Shown piece after piece: positions 22,840-64,000 of a stretch of DNA of 64,000 bases. Positions within the stretch are counted from its first letter, which is position 1, and the number at the start of each line of letters is the position of its first letter. The DNA is from Cristatella mucedo (lineage: Eukaryota > Bryozoa > Phylactolaemata > Cristatellidae), in the NCBI GenBank assembly GCA_009760855.2, contig WPIO01000169.1, forward strand, positions 83,501 to 147,500. The letters run 5' to 3'. The notes under the pieces were generated by a model. That model searched no databases. It worked only from the letters and a program-made list of their open reading frames with translations, and was not told where the DNA came from. A program made the position numbers and the translations under genes.

Positions 22840-23376
22840 ATCTCTGTGTCTGTCTGTCTCTGTCTGACTCTGTCTGTCTCTGTCTCTCTCTCTCCCCATC
22901 TCTCCCCGCGGTCTAACGAAAGCTGCGGCGCTTCTCGTCCTCGTCATAATTTTTTCGGCTCCACAAAGACGCACAGCTAGCAGCCACCCAATGGTTCAAA
23001 AGGAGCGCTGCACAAACGAATTTGTCCCTGCAACTAGCAGCAAGCTTCCCTCGCCACTGCCTCGCGGCGGTAACTACCGAGAGCGATGGTCAGCGTGGCT
23101 GGCGCGTAGAACGCGAGAAGAAAGACGCCTATTTGATTTCTAATTCTCGGTCTCGCGCCAATACCGCATCGGGCGCCACGGTGCGCGAGAGTGGACATGA
23201 CGCCTACCTGTGGAGTATCGCGCCTTGGCGTCTGCTGCCGGGTCGGGAGGGCTGCCGGTGCAGTCGCCTTTTTCAGGTGTAAGGGGGCACGTCTCTTCAG
23301 CATCACTCCCAGCGGCGAAGGCTAACTCGCAGCCTATCCCAATAGCAAGACAGAGAGTGACAAACCAGCGCTCCAT
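11328..23376 (-). CDS. POGLUT1: Protein O-glucosyltransferase 1 (rumi type), 10 exons
   Basis: Enzyme of the CAP10/GT90 family. It transfers glucose from UDP-glucose to serine in EGF repeats of Notch and similar proteins in the ER lumen. Exons on the minus strand: 23376-23208, 21960-21864, 21094-20957, 20389-20248, 16817-16696, 16070-15911, 12740-12682, 12029-11862, 11736-11680, 11469-11328. All phases agree and the sum is 1,254 nt (417 codons plus stop; human POGLUT1, from memory, is 392). The protein starts with a signal peptide ([15 protein letters not shown]...), preceded by an in-frame TAG. Family blocks in order are [46 protein letters not shown] (Asp161, matching the catalytic base Asp133 of the human enzyme), [62 protein letters not shown] and FHVGDEW.EFFYP. 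It ends IEIKNKN without a KDEL/KTEL-like signal. Intron 6 has a GC donor. Identification is from recalled family sequence, not a search. Confidence 0.96.
11680..11736 (-). CDS. POGLUT1: POGLUT1 exon 9 (57 nt)
   Basis: Acceptor CTTTTACAG|GGAGCT; donor AATAG|GTAAGG. Encodes [18 protein letters not shown], the helix following the catalytic core ('ELL.F....D..A..IA.rG'). Confidence 0.94.
11862..12029 (-). CDS. POGLUT1: POGLUT1 exon 8: CAP10 core
   Basis: Acceptor TTTTTGCTTCAG|GTACC after a long T tract. Encodes [37 protein letters not shown] and [15 protein letters not shown], the most conserved part of the family. Donor GTCGA|GTGCGT. Confidence 0.97.
12682..12740 (-). CDS. POGLUT1: POGLUT1 exon 7 (59 nt)
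   Basis: Acceptor GGTTGTAG|GACACG. Encodes [19 protein letters not shown], matching the family segment 'DTLG.p.a..v.L.DHC.YkY'. Donor TACAA|GTGAGT, phase 2, completed by the G that opens exon 8. Confidence 0.93.
13240..13495. repeat. CA/CG-rich microsatellite in POGLUT1 intron 6
   Basis: Alternating purine-pyrimidine array built of CACACGCACGCG-type units, purest at 13380-13490. Read in the transcript sense it is UG-rich. Such alternating CG/CA DNA can adopt Z-form. Long open frames across it in several frames are artefacts. Confidence 0.9.
14770..14910 (+). mobile_element. SINE-A copy in POGLUT1 intron 6
   Basis: Contains GCGGTTAAGGTGCTCGCCCC, the B box GTGGGCTCGAGTCCC, then GAAGCGCCTGAATGG, AAGTTCTCTTAGGGTGC and a short AT-rich end (AATTATAT). 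It shares the 3' stem-loop arms with LINE-A. Confidence 0.85.
15021..15048. repeat. Poly-G run joined to CCCCCC
   Basis: More than 20 consecutive G followed by six C and GGCCGG. It can form a G-quadruplex or a fold-back hairpin and may be length-variable or a sequencing weak point. Other G or C runs occur at 13680, 28735, 30111 and 49565. Confidence 0.8.
15460..15555 (-). mobile_element. LINE-A 3' tail, minus strand, POGLUT1 intron 6
   Basis: The reverse tail AATAATGATAATACTACATTT, then GTGCCCTCAGAAAACTTAATC and CTTTCTAGGCACTT, matches the 35.5 and 37.3 kb copies. Only about 95 bases are present. Confidence 0.75.
15673..15902. repeat. Perfect 15-bp minisatellite, about 15 copies
   Basis: Unit GGCACAGGCAGCAGG repeated without a visible mismatch over about 230 bp. 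It begins eight bases inside POGLUT1 intron 6, right after the GC donor. Because 15 is a multiple of 3 and no unit frame holds a stop, all three minus-strand frames stay open (PCCLC, CAPAA, PLLPV repeats). Confidence 0.95.
15911..16070 (-). CDS. POGLUT1: POGLUT1 exon 6, followed by a GC donor
   Basis: Acceptor CCGATGTAG|GGCGGC. Encodes [40 protein letters not shown] and [13 protein letters not shown]. The only junction preserving frame and length is GACAAG|GCGAGC, a GC donor. Reading on without splicing stays open through a 15-bp minisatellite, giving a misleading 371-codon frame. Confidence 0.93.
16195..16400 (-). mobile_element. LINE-B 3' end in POGLUT1 intron 5
   Basis: The minus strand encodes [20 protein letters not shown] and [11 protein letters not shown], matching the LINE-B ending 'LLRETKSVGYRMRTESRLG..' and 'FVELQTEIH' seen at 38.0 kb. 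Confidence 0.82.
16696..16817 (-). CDS. POGLUT1: POGLUT1 exon 5
   Basis: Acceptor CCGTGTAG|ACAAAG. This choice, rather than the in-phase AG six bases on, keeps the length equal to the human protein. Encodes [18 protein letters not shown] then [19 protein letters not shown]. Donor AGCAA|GTAAGT, phase 2. A LINE-B fragment lies just 3' in the intron. Confidence 0.95.
18110..19015 (+). mobile_element. LINE, L2/CR1-like, decayed (POGLUT1 intron 4)
   Basis: Fragments on the plus strand include [20 protein letters not shown] (block ahead of the RT thumb), [18 protein letters not shown] and a closing tail TAAAGCGCCTGGGTACATTTAG ... TCTTACGGTGCTACACAATC. Frames are broken by stops, so the copy is inactive. 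It lies antisense in the intron. Confidence 0.82.
19478..19607 (+). mobile_element. SINE-A copy in POGLUT1 intron 4
   Basis: AGCGGTTACGGTGCTCGCAC, GACCAAGGTCTGGCTGAAG, a changed B box (GTGGGCTCCAGCCCC), GAAGCGCCTGAGTAGAG and GTTCTCTTGAGGCACAATAC are present, ending in an AT run. Confidence 0.85.
19660..19800 (+). mobile_element. LINE-B fragment
   Basis: GCAACGATAACAACTCTCCTGC, CTATGGCACATCTTTTCCAG and TACTCACTACCTCAACTGCTC match the other LINE-B copies; the final part is lost. Confidence 0.75.
20248..20389 (-). CDS. POGLUT1: POGLUT1 exon 4: catalytic Asp region
   Basis: Acceptor TTGTTACAG|ATGCAG. Encodes [20 protein letters not shown] and VINTRDWPQ, with the conserved Asp (residue 161 here) proposed as the general base in the human enzyme, and ends PLPVLSFST. 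Donor GCACG|GTACGT, phase 0. Confidence 0.96.
20461..20660 (-). mobile_element. SINE-B copy in POGLUT1 intron 3
   Basis: A (AAAT)n tail at 20461-20481 precedes CCTAGCTGATTCAACAGCC, the body and GAATCGAACCCATGACC (reverse B box), ending GCCATCACGGCTCAC. It lies only about 70 bases upstream of exon 4 and in the same orientation as the gene. Confidence 0.88.
20957..21094 (-). CDS. POGLUT1: POGLUT1 exon 3
   Basis: Acceptor TTTCAAAG|GGTTATG. Encodes [13 protein letters not shown], then [20 protein letters not shown], the family's 'EdL.Pf..GI' and 'tHYqI....lYR..dCMFPsR' blocks. Donor GCTCG|GTAAAG. Confidence 0.96.
21440..21590 (+). mobile_element. SINE-A copy in POGLUT1 intron 2
   Basis: TTAAGGTGCTCGCCCCGACC, GTCGTGGGCTCGGGCCCC, GAATAGAGATTAAGTTCTC, TTGGGGCGCTATATAAATG, then (AT)n to 21584. 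Antisense to the gene. Confidence 0.87.
21864..21960 (-). CDS. POGLUT1: POGLUT1 exon 2: N-terminal cysteine region
   Basis: Acceptor CGATTTTAG|GACACC. Reads [20 protein letters not shown] then [12 protein letters not shown], matching the 'I..sl..Y.pC....CsC' start of the mature enzyme. Donor GAAAA|GTGCGT, phase 2. Confidence 0.93.
22231..22282. repeat. (CA)n microsatellite
   Basis: Short CA array with CATACA and CGCACA interruptions in POGLUT1 intron 1. Confidence 0.85.
22440..22895. repeat. (CT)n / CTGT compound microsatellite
   Basis: About 455 bases of CT with interspersed CTGT and GTGT units in POGLUT1 intron 1; purest at 22760-22835. In the transcript sense this is a GA-rich tract. Long open frames over it have only Leu/Ser/Cys/Val or Arg/Glu/Asp/Thr and are not genes. 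Confidence 0.95.
23208..23376 (-). CDS. POGLUT1: POGLUT1 exon 1: signal peptide
   Basis: Start ATG at 23376-23374, immediately preceded by an in-frame TAG. The first 22 residues form a signal peptide with hydrophobic core [11 protein letters not shown] and a likely cleavage after AFA or AAG. Donor CACAG|GTAGGC; ends in phase 1 after ...KARYST. Confidence 0.9.
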
Positions 23377-24350
23377 CTACGCGGGGAGGTATTCACTGAG
23401 AGTTAAGGGTGGCGGGAAGCCCACGCTGTCAGCCGACGCCGGACGGAGGCGGAAGTGAGGCCGGTGATCATAGATAAATGTGTCCGGTGGCAGCCTGGGG
23501 GGGACAACTTTAAAAAGGGGTATCTAGCACTCGGCCTGATGATGGGGGTTATCTAGATTTATCATTTCTGCAGCATCGTATGGAATTGAAGACCCTATAT
23601 CCTTTTTTTGCTGATCTCCTTCACTTCGAGGAGAGGAGACTTGTGAAGAGCGCGTCTGCTGTGCGTGCGCGGAGCGAAGAGACCTACCGATCGCAGTACT
23701 GCCGCGCGCGCTGCTGCTGCACGGGCCGCCCTCGCTGCCGACCTCTGTGCGTACTGCGTGCTTTGTTACAATTTTGACGAATGCGCTCGCTCGCTATCGC
23801 GCCTTCTTGCCTGCGCTCGTGCTGACGCGCGTTCAGGCCTGCCTGTCAAGCGCTCACTAAGTAGTAGCGCACGCCGGGGGGGCCACCGTACGGCGGCTGC
23901 TTCCCAACAAACCTGACGAGGGCGAAGGCCGTCGCTCTGCCGCCCAGAGCGAAACGCGCGCGGTCCTTCGCTAGCACCTATCCCTACGCCGCGGCGTCGC
24001 TAGGCTTGAAGAAAGAGGCGTCTAGCGCGCGCTGCTGAAACGGCGGCTTGCTAGGTGAGCCGCGTTGCGGCTGTCGAGAAGATATTTACTCTTTCTGGTT
24101 CGTCAATTTCAACGGCCACAAGCCGGTTACGCGATAATCTACTGTTAGGCGGCATTATAGCTGAATTCATGCCATCGTCTGTCAGCCGAGCTGAGTCGCG
24201 CTCCAGACCGCGGGTCGGGCAGTTGAGCTGCGCTCGGGACGCCGCACGAGAGGCGCCGTACGCCTTAGCCGATTGTGAACGCGGCGGCGGCGCGGTAAAC
24301 CTCCGCGTCTTTCGAATAGACTCGCCTACGCTACGGACGCGGGCTTGTCA
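23377..24350 (-). promoter_or_regulatory. GC-rich upstream region of POGLUT1
   Basis: The 1 kb 5' of the start codon is GC- and CpG-rich between about 23640 and 24310, as expected for a broad housekeeping-type promoter. No TATA box, initiator or upstream exon can be identified with confidence; the role is inferred only from position and composition. Confidence 0.3.
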
Positions 24351-24354
24351 TGCA

Positions 24355-24435
24355 GCAAATGTAAAGCGGCTAGGAAGAGATTCTTTGATGGCGCTTTATC
24401 AAGTGCATTATCATTATTATTATTATTATTATTAT
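24355..24435 (+). mobile_element. LINE-A 3' tail
   Basis: GCAGCAAATGTAAAGCGGC, TAGGAAGAGATTCTTTGATG and GCGCTTTATCAAGTGCATT followed by (ATT)n. Only the tail is present. Confidence 0.85.
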
Positions 24436-24939
24436 CCTACAGTGCGAGGCGCTCTACGTTGCAGCAGCGTCCCGCTACCGTCGGAAAGTCGTTATAAACG
24501 AGCGTAGCAGCTTCCGCGTGCGAACGGAACTGGACGGCAAACGCGGCGCCCATACACACACGTTGCTAGGAGGGCGATGGAGGGCGCTCGTACCTAAAGC
24601 TAACGACTCCCTCTCCGTAGCCCAGAGGAGTCAATTCGACAGTGGCGGAGAGTTGCAGGCGTCCAACGTTAGCTACGGTGCACGACAACGCGAGCACGGT
24701 GGGCGCTACCTCACGTAAGTAGTACCGCGTACTACTTAAGTACCGCGGAGCTTCCTGGCTCGAGGTCGCGAGTGCAATCGACAGACAAGGGCGCGACTTC
24801 GGGTTCTGTACGGACTAGCCTGGCGGGTTGCTGGGGTGGGAATTAGCTCACCCGCAACGACCCAGGTCTCGAGCTCGAGCTAAGCGTCTGAACAGGAATT
24901 ACATTCTCTGAGGACTATACACAAATAAATCATACTTTT
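24436..24939. other. No gene recognised
   Basis: GC-rich to 24700. A decayed SINE-A-like 3' end (GTCTCGAGCTCGAGC, then ACATTCTCTGAGGACTATAC) sits at 24860-24935. Confidence 0.4.
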
Positions 24940-25220
24940 TTATAGCCCAACTTGCGTCAGAACATCCCCTGACTTGACCACGTTTAAAAAGAACTTAAAA
25001 ACACACCTATTTAGGACAGCATTGGTCCCTGTAAGTCGTCCTTGATGTGCTTATGCATGCTGACCATGCGCATGTCACCCCTAACCATGTTATTCATGTT
25101 GTTTATCAAGCATGATATCACTCACCATTCAATCGCGTTCCCTTTGCAGCAAATGTAAAGCGCCTAGAAAGAGATTGAGTTCTCTGAGGGCGCTTTATCA
25201 AGTGTATTGTTATTATCCGG
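24940..25220 (+). mobile_element. LINE-A C-terminus and complete tail
   Basis: Plus strand encodes a close relative of PDLTTFK.NLKTHLFRTAL, the family's C-terminus, then the 3' UTR with TATTCATGTTGTTTATCAAGC and TTTGCAGCAAATGTAAAGCG, and the hairpin tail CTAGAAAGAGATTGAGTTCTC at 25167-25187. Confidence 0.88.
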
Positions 25221-26154
25221 TCTAACCGCGAATTATGTATTTTAACGACTCGTAGTCCATCAAATTCCGGAGCCGCGCAGCAGTCGTGGCGTGGCCTATC
25301 TAGCTCCGTGCCGTTCTAGTAGGTTATTGCTGCCCGCGGCTCTGAATTAAGCAGGTAAGTCTTTAGCCGGCTGCCGTCTGACAAGACTCGTTACCCAGTT
25401 TCCACCATTAAAAAACAGTTTAGCTTCTTTTAAAAAGGAAATTCCAATCTCACGAGAGCATCCTCTAATTCTGCGCGCCGAAGAAGCACCGAGCAGAAAA
25501 GCCTTGTTCAGGCTCTAAAAATTGACAATGACCGTTTCGCATGAGTGCGAATCTCATCACTAGAGGATTCTCGGAGGGCCGTCCGAGAATTTTTTTAAAC
25601 GGAGTCTAAAGAGAGTCTCCCTTGTCGAAAGCCTAAAGCTGAGCCTAGGAGGCTTCAAGTCTCCCTTCCCGATAGACTTGAGCAGCTCCACGTAAGCAGA
25701 ATGTGAGCGCCTCTGGAGAAACGCCTTGAAGCTGCGTGCGAACCGTCTGAAACTTGGCTACACCTTGTTAATGATTTCGCTCCAAGCTCTGCCCCCAAAG
25801 CTAGCCACCCGGAATCCTCTTCAGACCCTGTGTCTCAAAAGAAACTCGCACCCTTGCAGTTAGTGCCAAACTCCTCAGCTCGTCCTCTCCTTAGAGGTGA
25901 ATGTTAGGCCCAGTGGGTAGGACCCTCGGCTCATCAACGTCAATGTGAATTTATTTGACCACCGAGGTATCCGGCTCGAGCCCTGCGGCATATGTGAAGC
26001 GCCCAAATAAAGATTATTTATTATGTATTATTAAGATTAAAGGTTATTTTGGGGCGCCTGCAAATTAATAACATCAGTAATAATAACATCGAAGCTGTCA
26101 CATTGCATCACCTCTTACCGACGTGCATCGCCTTCCCATCATGCAGCTTGTCGA
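25221..26154. other. No gene; diverged SINE-A-like copy at 25905-26080
   Basis: Nothing coding is seen. At 25905-26080 a diverged element has GGCTCGAGCCCTGCGGCATA (B box), TGTGAAGCGCCCAAATAAAG and a GGGGCGCCTGCAAATTAATA end. Confidence 0.45.
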
Positions 26155-27065
26155 GTTCAAGGTCAGGTCTCTTCGTTCTCTGTTCTTTTCACGGTTTATA
26201 CTCTTCCTCCTGCCGATATGATTGACAAGCACAATCTAGGCTTTCACTTCTATGTGGATGACACTCAGTTGTACCTTTGCTTTGATCCCTCCCAGCCACC
26301 AAGTACATATAGTTTTCTCACACCTCCCTTGTTGCATGCATTGACCGTATCGTACATGGATCGCAGCAAATTTCTTTAAATTCATTGATGATGAAACCAG
26401 CTTGCTAGTTATGGGCAAACCAAGTGTGATTCAGAAATTGGAAAGGCTGACGCTCAAAATCGGCTCTGCCAAATATCTCCTGTTGAATCCGTTTGAAATC
26501 TATGTGTCGTGTTTCAAAGTGACCTTTCTTTAGACCACCACATCGGCTCCACACAATCACAGTCTGCTGACTTTCAGGTAACACTGCTAAAATTCGGGCT
26601 CGTTTAGCTAAGGATACCACGTCCAAGTTGGTCCATGCATTCATGACATCCCGTCTTGACTTCTGCAATTCACTGCTTGCCGGCCTACCGGCCTGTGCAA
26701 TCAGGCACTTGCAGCTGGTGCAAAACTCTGCAGCTACGCTTGTCTGTCGTGAGCATTGCAGTTGCCACATCGCACCACTTCTCGCCTACCTGCACTGGCT
26801 TCCAGTCAAGCAACGCATCGACTTCAAGGTTTTGTCGCTCACTTTCAGGTCACTTCATTCATTCATAGGCTCCAGCCTACCTATCAGATCCACTTCCCAC
26901 CAGGGTAAGCATTGTAACACATACTTTTCCGAATCTAATTGTTTACCTATATCTCTTATGAACCTACAAACCAGAAGTGGTGGTCATTCTTGCATTAGAC
27001 AGGAAAGACAGGCTTATCCAATTCTTGAACTTGGTGGCCGAGCCCCGGAGGTTATTACTAAATAA
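26155..27065 (+). mobile_element. LINE-A with RT catalytic motif remnant
   Basis: Plus-strand fragments include GFHFYVDDTQLYLCFDP, the YxDD active-site motif of non-LTR reverse transcriptase, then RLDFCNSLLAGLPACAIRHL and [15 protein letters not shown], and LHWLPVKQRIDFKVLSLTF. The 3' part is rearranged after NCLPISLMN. Frameshifts and stops break the reading frame, so the copy is defective. Confidence 0.9.
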
Positions 27066-27429
27066 AAAAAGTATCTTCTTTTTTTGGTATCCGGATTTCA
27101 TTAAGGTGCCTAGGGATGTGGTATGGAGATCCAGTGACTTCTTCCTCCTGCTTGGCCGACCCGCAGGAGTTTGTCACTATACCTAGCTCCAGCCTTAATA
27201 CGAGTAGCTGCTTCAGGCAATGTCAAGGTCGGCAATGCTACAGGAACATAAGAGAACGAGCCTTTGTTCATTTACGCCATACTTGCAAAGAGAGCTGTAG
27301 TTTGAAACTGACCTTTCTCAGGGCCGCATGTGTTAGTTAGCCCGGTCCTTAATGTAATCTAACCAAATGTGTCACCATCTGTAATTCCACAAAGCCAATA
27401 ATACTACATGGGTGTCACGCAGGATTTTT
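27066..27429. other. No gene recognised
   Basis: No repeat or coding similarity noted beyond a short CTTTTTTT run. Confidence 0.35.
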
Positions 27430-28200
27430 TTTATAGCACACTGCACTCACAGCCTACGCAGCTTCGATACGAATTTTGTGGCCAACAGACTTGTCTCATG
27501 CAACGAAGAGAAAGTGAGAAGCATAGCAGAGTCAGGGAGAGCAGTTGAGGGAGGTAGTGAGTAGCATGGAAGTAGCAGCTCAGGACCGCTAAAAAGGATG
27601 AGCCATAGTCGGTTGCAGGAGAGTAGCTGTCGTTGCATAAGAACTTTGGAAGCGAGTTCCACAGTCTAGGACCTGCAGAGCTAAAGCTTCTGTCACCAAC
27701 GGTCTTTAAGTGGAGGAATGGAACAGCTAATCGATTGCTCACACAGGACCTGAGAGCACGAGGAGGCTGAAACTGGTGCAGCGGTTCAGTTAAATAAAAT
27801 AAATCCTAGCTGATTAAACAGCATCTTTTTGTATAGCAACAGAACAGCCTTTGCGGCTATCACCACCGCTTGCGGTGGCGATAAAGAATCGCCCACCGCA
27901 GAATCGAACCCGAGACCTCGGGACCGAGGTCGTGAAAGCAACCGCCTTACCTAGTGCGTGCCATCACGGCTCACCAATGAAGGAGCCAAGCTGTGTCGGG
28001 CCTTGTGGGTCATCGTAAGAACTTTGGTCTTTATCTGCTGATCAACCGGTAGCTATCTAAGCTCTTTTAAAAAAGGAGACACGAGGTCAATTCTCTGGGA
28101 CTTGAAAACTAGCCTTGAAGCCGTATTCAAAGCCAACTGCAGTGGCCCAGTGGCATTTTTCTGTAGCCCAGCCTAAAGAGAATTACGATAATCTAGCCAC
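27430..28200 (-). mobile_element. LINE-B 3' part, minus strand, split by a SINE
   Basis: The minus strand encodes NRLAVPFLHLKTVGDRSFSS and AGPRLWNSLPKFLCNDSYSP, the LINE-B signature. The element is interrupted at 27784-27980 by SINE-B and continues with GAGCCAAGCTGTGTCGGGCC, which is adjacent sequence in the uninterrupted copy at 39.48 kb. Confidence 0.88.
27785..27976 (-). mobile_element. SINE-B nested in LINE-B
   Basis: One of the best copies. On the minus strand: GGTGAGCCGTGATGGCACGC, CTAGGTAAGGCGGTTGC, GTCTCGGGTTCGATTCTG (B box), GGGCGATTCTTTATCGCC, AGCGGTGGTGATAGCC and TAATCAGCTAGGATTTATTT. Confidence 0.92.
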
Positions 28201-28254
28201 GAAAGAATTAAGGAGCTACTTAAATTTAATGAATGTCGACCGCAGTTCCATCCG

Positions 28255-28260
28255 ATGGAC

Positions 28261-28314
<54 letters not shown>

Positions 28315-28392
28315 ATATATATATGTATATATATATGTATATATATATATATATGTATGTATATATATATATATATATATCCGATGGACATA
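28255..28392. repeat. (TA)n array with flanking direct repeat
   Basis: About 120 bases of alternating TA with occasional GTATAT, bounded on both sides by a direct copy of TCCGATGGACATATA (28249 and 28379). Confidence 0.9.
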
Positions 28393-29068
28393 TAATAAGG
28401 CATGAAGAGCCTCTGCCATTCCTGCTGCACAGCAGCCGTAGCCAAGCAGTCAGAACTAACGTGGCTGAATACTATTTTTAGCTATTGCATTTCAGGGCTA
28501 GTCGATGTAAGATTCATTCACCCAAGGCATCTTATGAAACCCGGAGGGAGGGGTGGGTGGTTCGCTGGAGGGTGTCTCTAAGTAGACTGAACAAGAGCTC
28601 CGGAGTGCCTTTGCAGCTCAGTCGCTGGGTGCCGAGTAGCCAAAATCGGGCAGCCACTCGAACGGCAGCAGCAGCAGGTGCCCAGCCCTTGGCCTGCGGC
28701 CTGCATGGCCGAAGCGTCGGCTAGTTCGCAAGACGGGGGGGGGGGGAGGGGGGCTCGGGATTTCTGCGATTTCTCTTTCACCAACCATCTATTGCGGTCG
28801 GTCAATCGGAATGCAGATCGAGAGGCGACCACGGACTAATTAAAAAGGAGCCGTAACTCTATGCTGGCACGGCCACGTGGTCATTCTTTCACATCTTGTG
28901 CTTGCACGTCACCAAAATGTGGCCAACAAATGTTGACGCCATTACAACATGGCAGTCAGAGCGCGTCTGCACGAAGCATTTGGGCTGCATCTAGCTAGGG
29001 GCACGGAGGAGGCGAGGCCTGCGAAAGCGCTGAGCGCCGGGCCGGGTCGCAAGCGCCGATCGTCACTC
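28393..29068 (-). other. 3' flank of the MAGI gene
   Basis: Presumed 3' UTR and downstream region of the minus-strand MAGI gene. A G run lies at 28735-28752. No clear poly(A) signal was placed. Confidence 0.35.
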
Positions 29069-62557
<33,489 letters not shown>

Positions 62558-63750
62558 CTGCAAAGCGATTGGCCGTCGCACGCTTGCCTCGAACGGCTTG
62601 GAGCTGCTTGCTTGCACGGCACTGCACGAACACCGCAATATCTCGTCCCTCGCCTCGACCCTTCGGCATGCACTGCTGCGGGCTCTGGATACAAACAGCA
62701 CCGGCTGCTAGAACTTTGGCCTCGACGATTTAAATGCAAGCTACAAGCATTTGCTTTTCCTCCCCTGCCTTTATATACCTATGAAAAGATTAAAAGAAAG
62801 TATGACTAATACGATTAAAACAATATATAATTAATATGATTAAATTAAAGCAATCAATTATTAAAAGCTGCATAGTATTTTATTTTATTTCGTATTTTCT
62901 TTTCATTCTTGATTCAGCGAATGAAAAGAGTTAGAAGTTCATGGAACACCTCATGAAAATGCTTTGCAGTGCTACTGGCTCTGCTGCAGCAAAGACTGTC
63001 TGTGAACGGTAATAGGCAATAGCCACACGGAGACCAAACAGCGATATAGGAAATGGCGTGGCATGCCATCCAATCTTTAAGTATCCTCTTTAGGTGCTAC
63101 AGAAGATACTTAAAGATCACTTATAGCCTGACCTCTTTTTTCCTGCCGACAAAAGCACTCTGCTGCTTACAATCGGTCTGCACAGTGACTCTGGTGATTC
63201 TAGAGAATACAAGAAATAGTCTTGGAAAAGCAGAACTCTAGAAGTGAGTTCTTTAGATGTGAGTCGTCGGACTTCATGCACAGGGCGGTTCCACTTCACG
63301 AGCCAGGTCGGAGGTTCAAATCATGCGTCAAGTGCATCTCCCTCCCGTCCTGCTCGGCCTTAACCTTGTCAGCCCTTTCGTCTCTTTCTATGTCGGTCTG
63401 TCTGTCTCTCGCAGTATGTATGTTAGCAATCTTTCTCTGCTCGTCGTCTTCATTTGCCTTCCTCTCAGCTCAACTGCATCCAGCTGATAGTACATGCAGC
63501 CACCGGTGCAGCAGCAGCTGCAGCTTCGGAGTCGCGGTCCCTCGGGGCTCAGCCATGGCTCCGAATAGCAGCCAATCGTTGTCCAAGGGAACGTGTCGTG
63601 TGCTACGCACTTACGCCTTCCATTCTTCTCCAAAGCTTCCGTACTGCACTCGGCCTCGGCTGTTCGTGGCGTCTCTAGATAGCAGCTGCACAGTGAAAAT
63701 GCGAAAATGTGCAATGCGACCTTCATTTTGCGACTAATACTCCGTGCCTG

Positions 63751-63754
<4 letters not shown>
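62558..63754. other. Upstream MAGI intron region; no further exon proven
   Basis: AT-rich at 62.8-62.95 kb. The MAGI exon preceding 62557 was not found here. A 71-nt segment at 63685-63615 has good splice signals but cannot join the next exon in phase. Confidence 0.4.

Positions 63755-63783
<29 letters not shown>
63755..63783. repeat. (CT)n microsatellite
   Basis: About 14 CT units directly before a LINE-A copy. Confidence 0.93.
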
Positions 63784-63787
<4 letters not shown>

Positions 63788-63789
63788 TC

Positions 63790-64000
63790 TCTTTCTTAAT
63801 TTGCCACATCACACCACTTCTCGCCCACCTACACTGGCTTCCAATCAAGCAGCCTATAAACTTCAAGGTTCTGTCAGTCACTTTTAGGTACTCTCATTCT
63901 CTGACTCCAGCCTACCTGTCAGAAATACTCCCCCGCTAGGCTAGGAATCCCACCACCTGATTTTCTCACCCAAATCGTGTAGCTATATCTCGTATGAGCT
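63790..64000 (+). mobile_element. LINE-A C-terminal region, runs off the window
   Basis: CHITPLLAHLHWLPIKQPIN, FKVLSVTFRYSHSLTPAYLS EIL in frame, then SRMS-type loss of frame. Starts just after the (CT)n tract and continues past the right edge. Confidence 0.88.

Noticed and set aside
63615-63685. Possible extra MAGI exon (acceptor TTCACTGTGCAG, donor GTAAGTG)
   Set aside because: Good splice signals, but none of its frames ends in the phase needed by the exon at 62557-62443, and the peptide has no MAGI match.

Overview
This is a window of animal (metazoan) nuclear DNA, not bacterial or viral. The signs are split genes with GT/GC-AG introns, dinucleotide microsatellites hundreds of bases long, tRNA-derived SINEs and many truncated L2/CR1-like LINE copies. 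The two genes recognised, a Notch-pathway O-glucosyltransferase and a MAGI scaffold, are animal proteins. Repeat style suggests an invertebrate, but I cannot name the phylum from the sequence.

Layout. (1) 1-11 kb: no gene recognised. It holds decayed LINE/SINE copies, a 193-bp tandem duplication and a diverged 163-bp repeat. (2) 11.3-23.4 kb, minus strand: a complete POGLUT1/rumi-type gene in ten exons that join in phase to 417 codons plus stop. Intron 6 starts with a GC donor directly against a perfect 15-bp minisatellite. (3) 23.4-29 kb: GC-rich upstream DNA, then LINE/SINE copies. (4) 29.07-62.56 kb, minus strand: the 3' part of a MAGI-type scaffold gene. Nine exons join in phase to 1,419 codons plus stop and carry the last three PDZ domains, each split by an intron. 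The guanylate-kinase-like, WW and first PDZ exons would lie beyond 64 kb. The MAGI introns (0.1-13.6 kb) contain nearly all the long microsatellites. (5) Inside the 13.6-kb MAGI intron, on the plus strand, lie two broken copies of an unnamed multi-copy invertebrate gene family (50.5-52.7 kb).

Both genes lie in the same orientation, MAGI upstream of POGLUT1, about 5.7 kb apart from MAGI stop to POGLUT1 start. There is no sign that they work in one pathway: POGLUT1 acts in the ER lumen on EGF repeats, MAGI at the cytoplasmic face of cell junctions and synapses.

Repeat names used here are local. LINE-A is the L2/CR1-like element with an (ATT)n tail and a hairpin near its 3' end. LINE-B is a second L2/CR1-like family with a different C-terminus. 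SINE-A and SINE-B are tRNA-derived; SINE-A shares its 3' hairpin with LINE-A. SINE-C is a single tRNA-like copy. LINE and SINE boundaries are approximate (about 20-50 bases); exon boundaries were set from splice sites, reading phase and protein similarity recalled from memory, with no alignment run.
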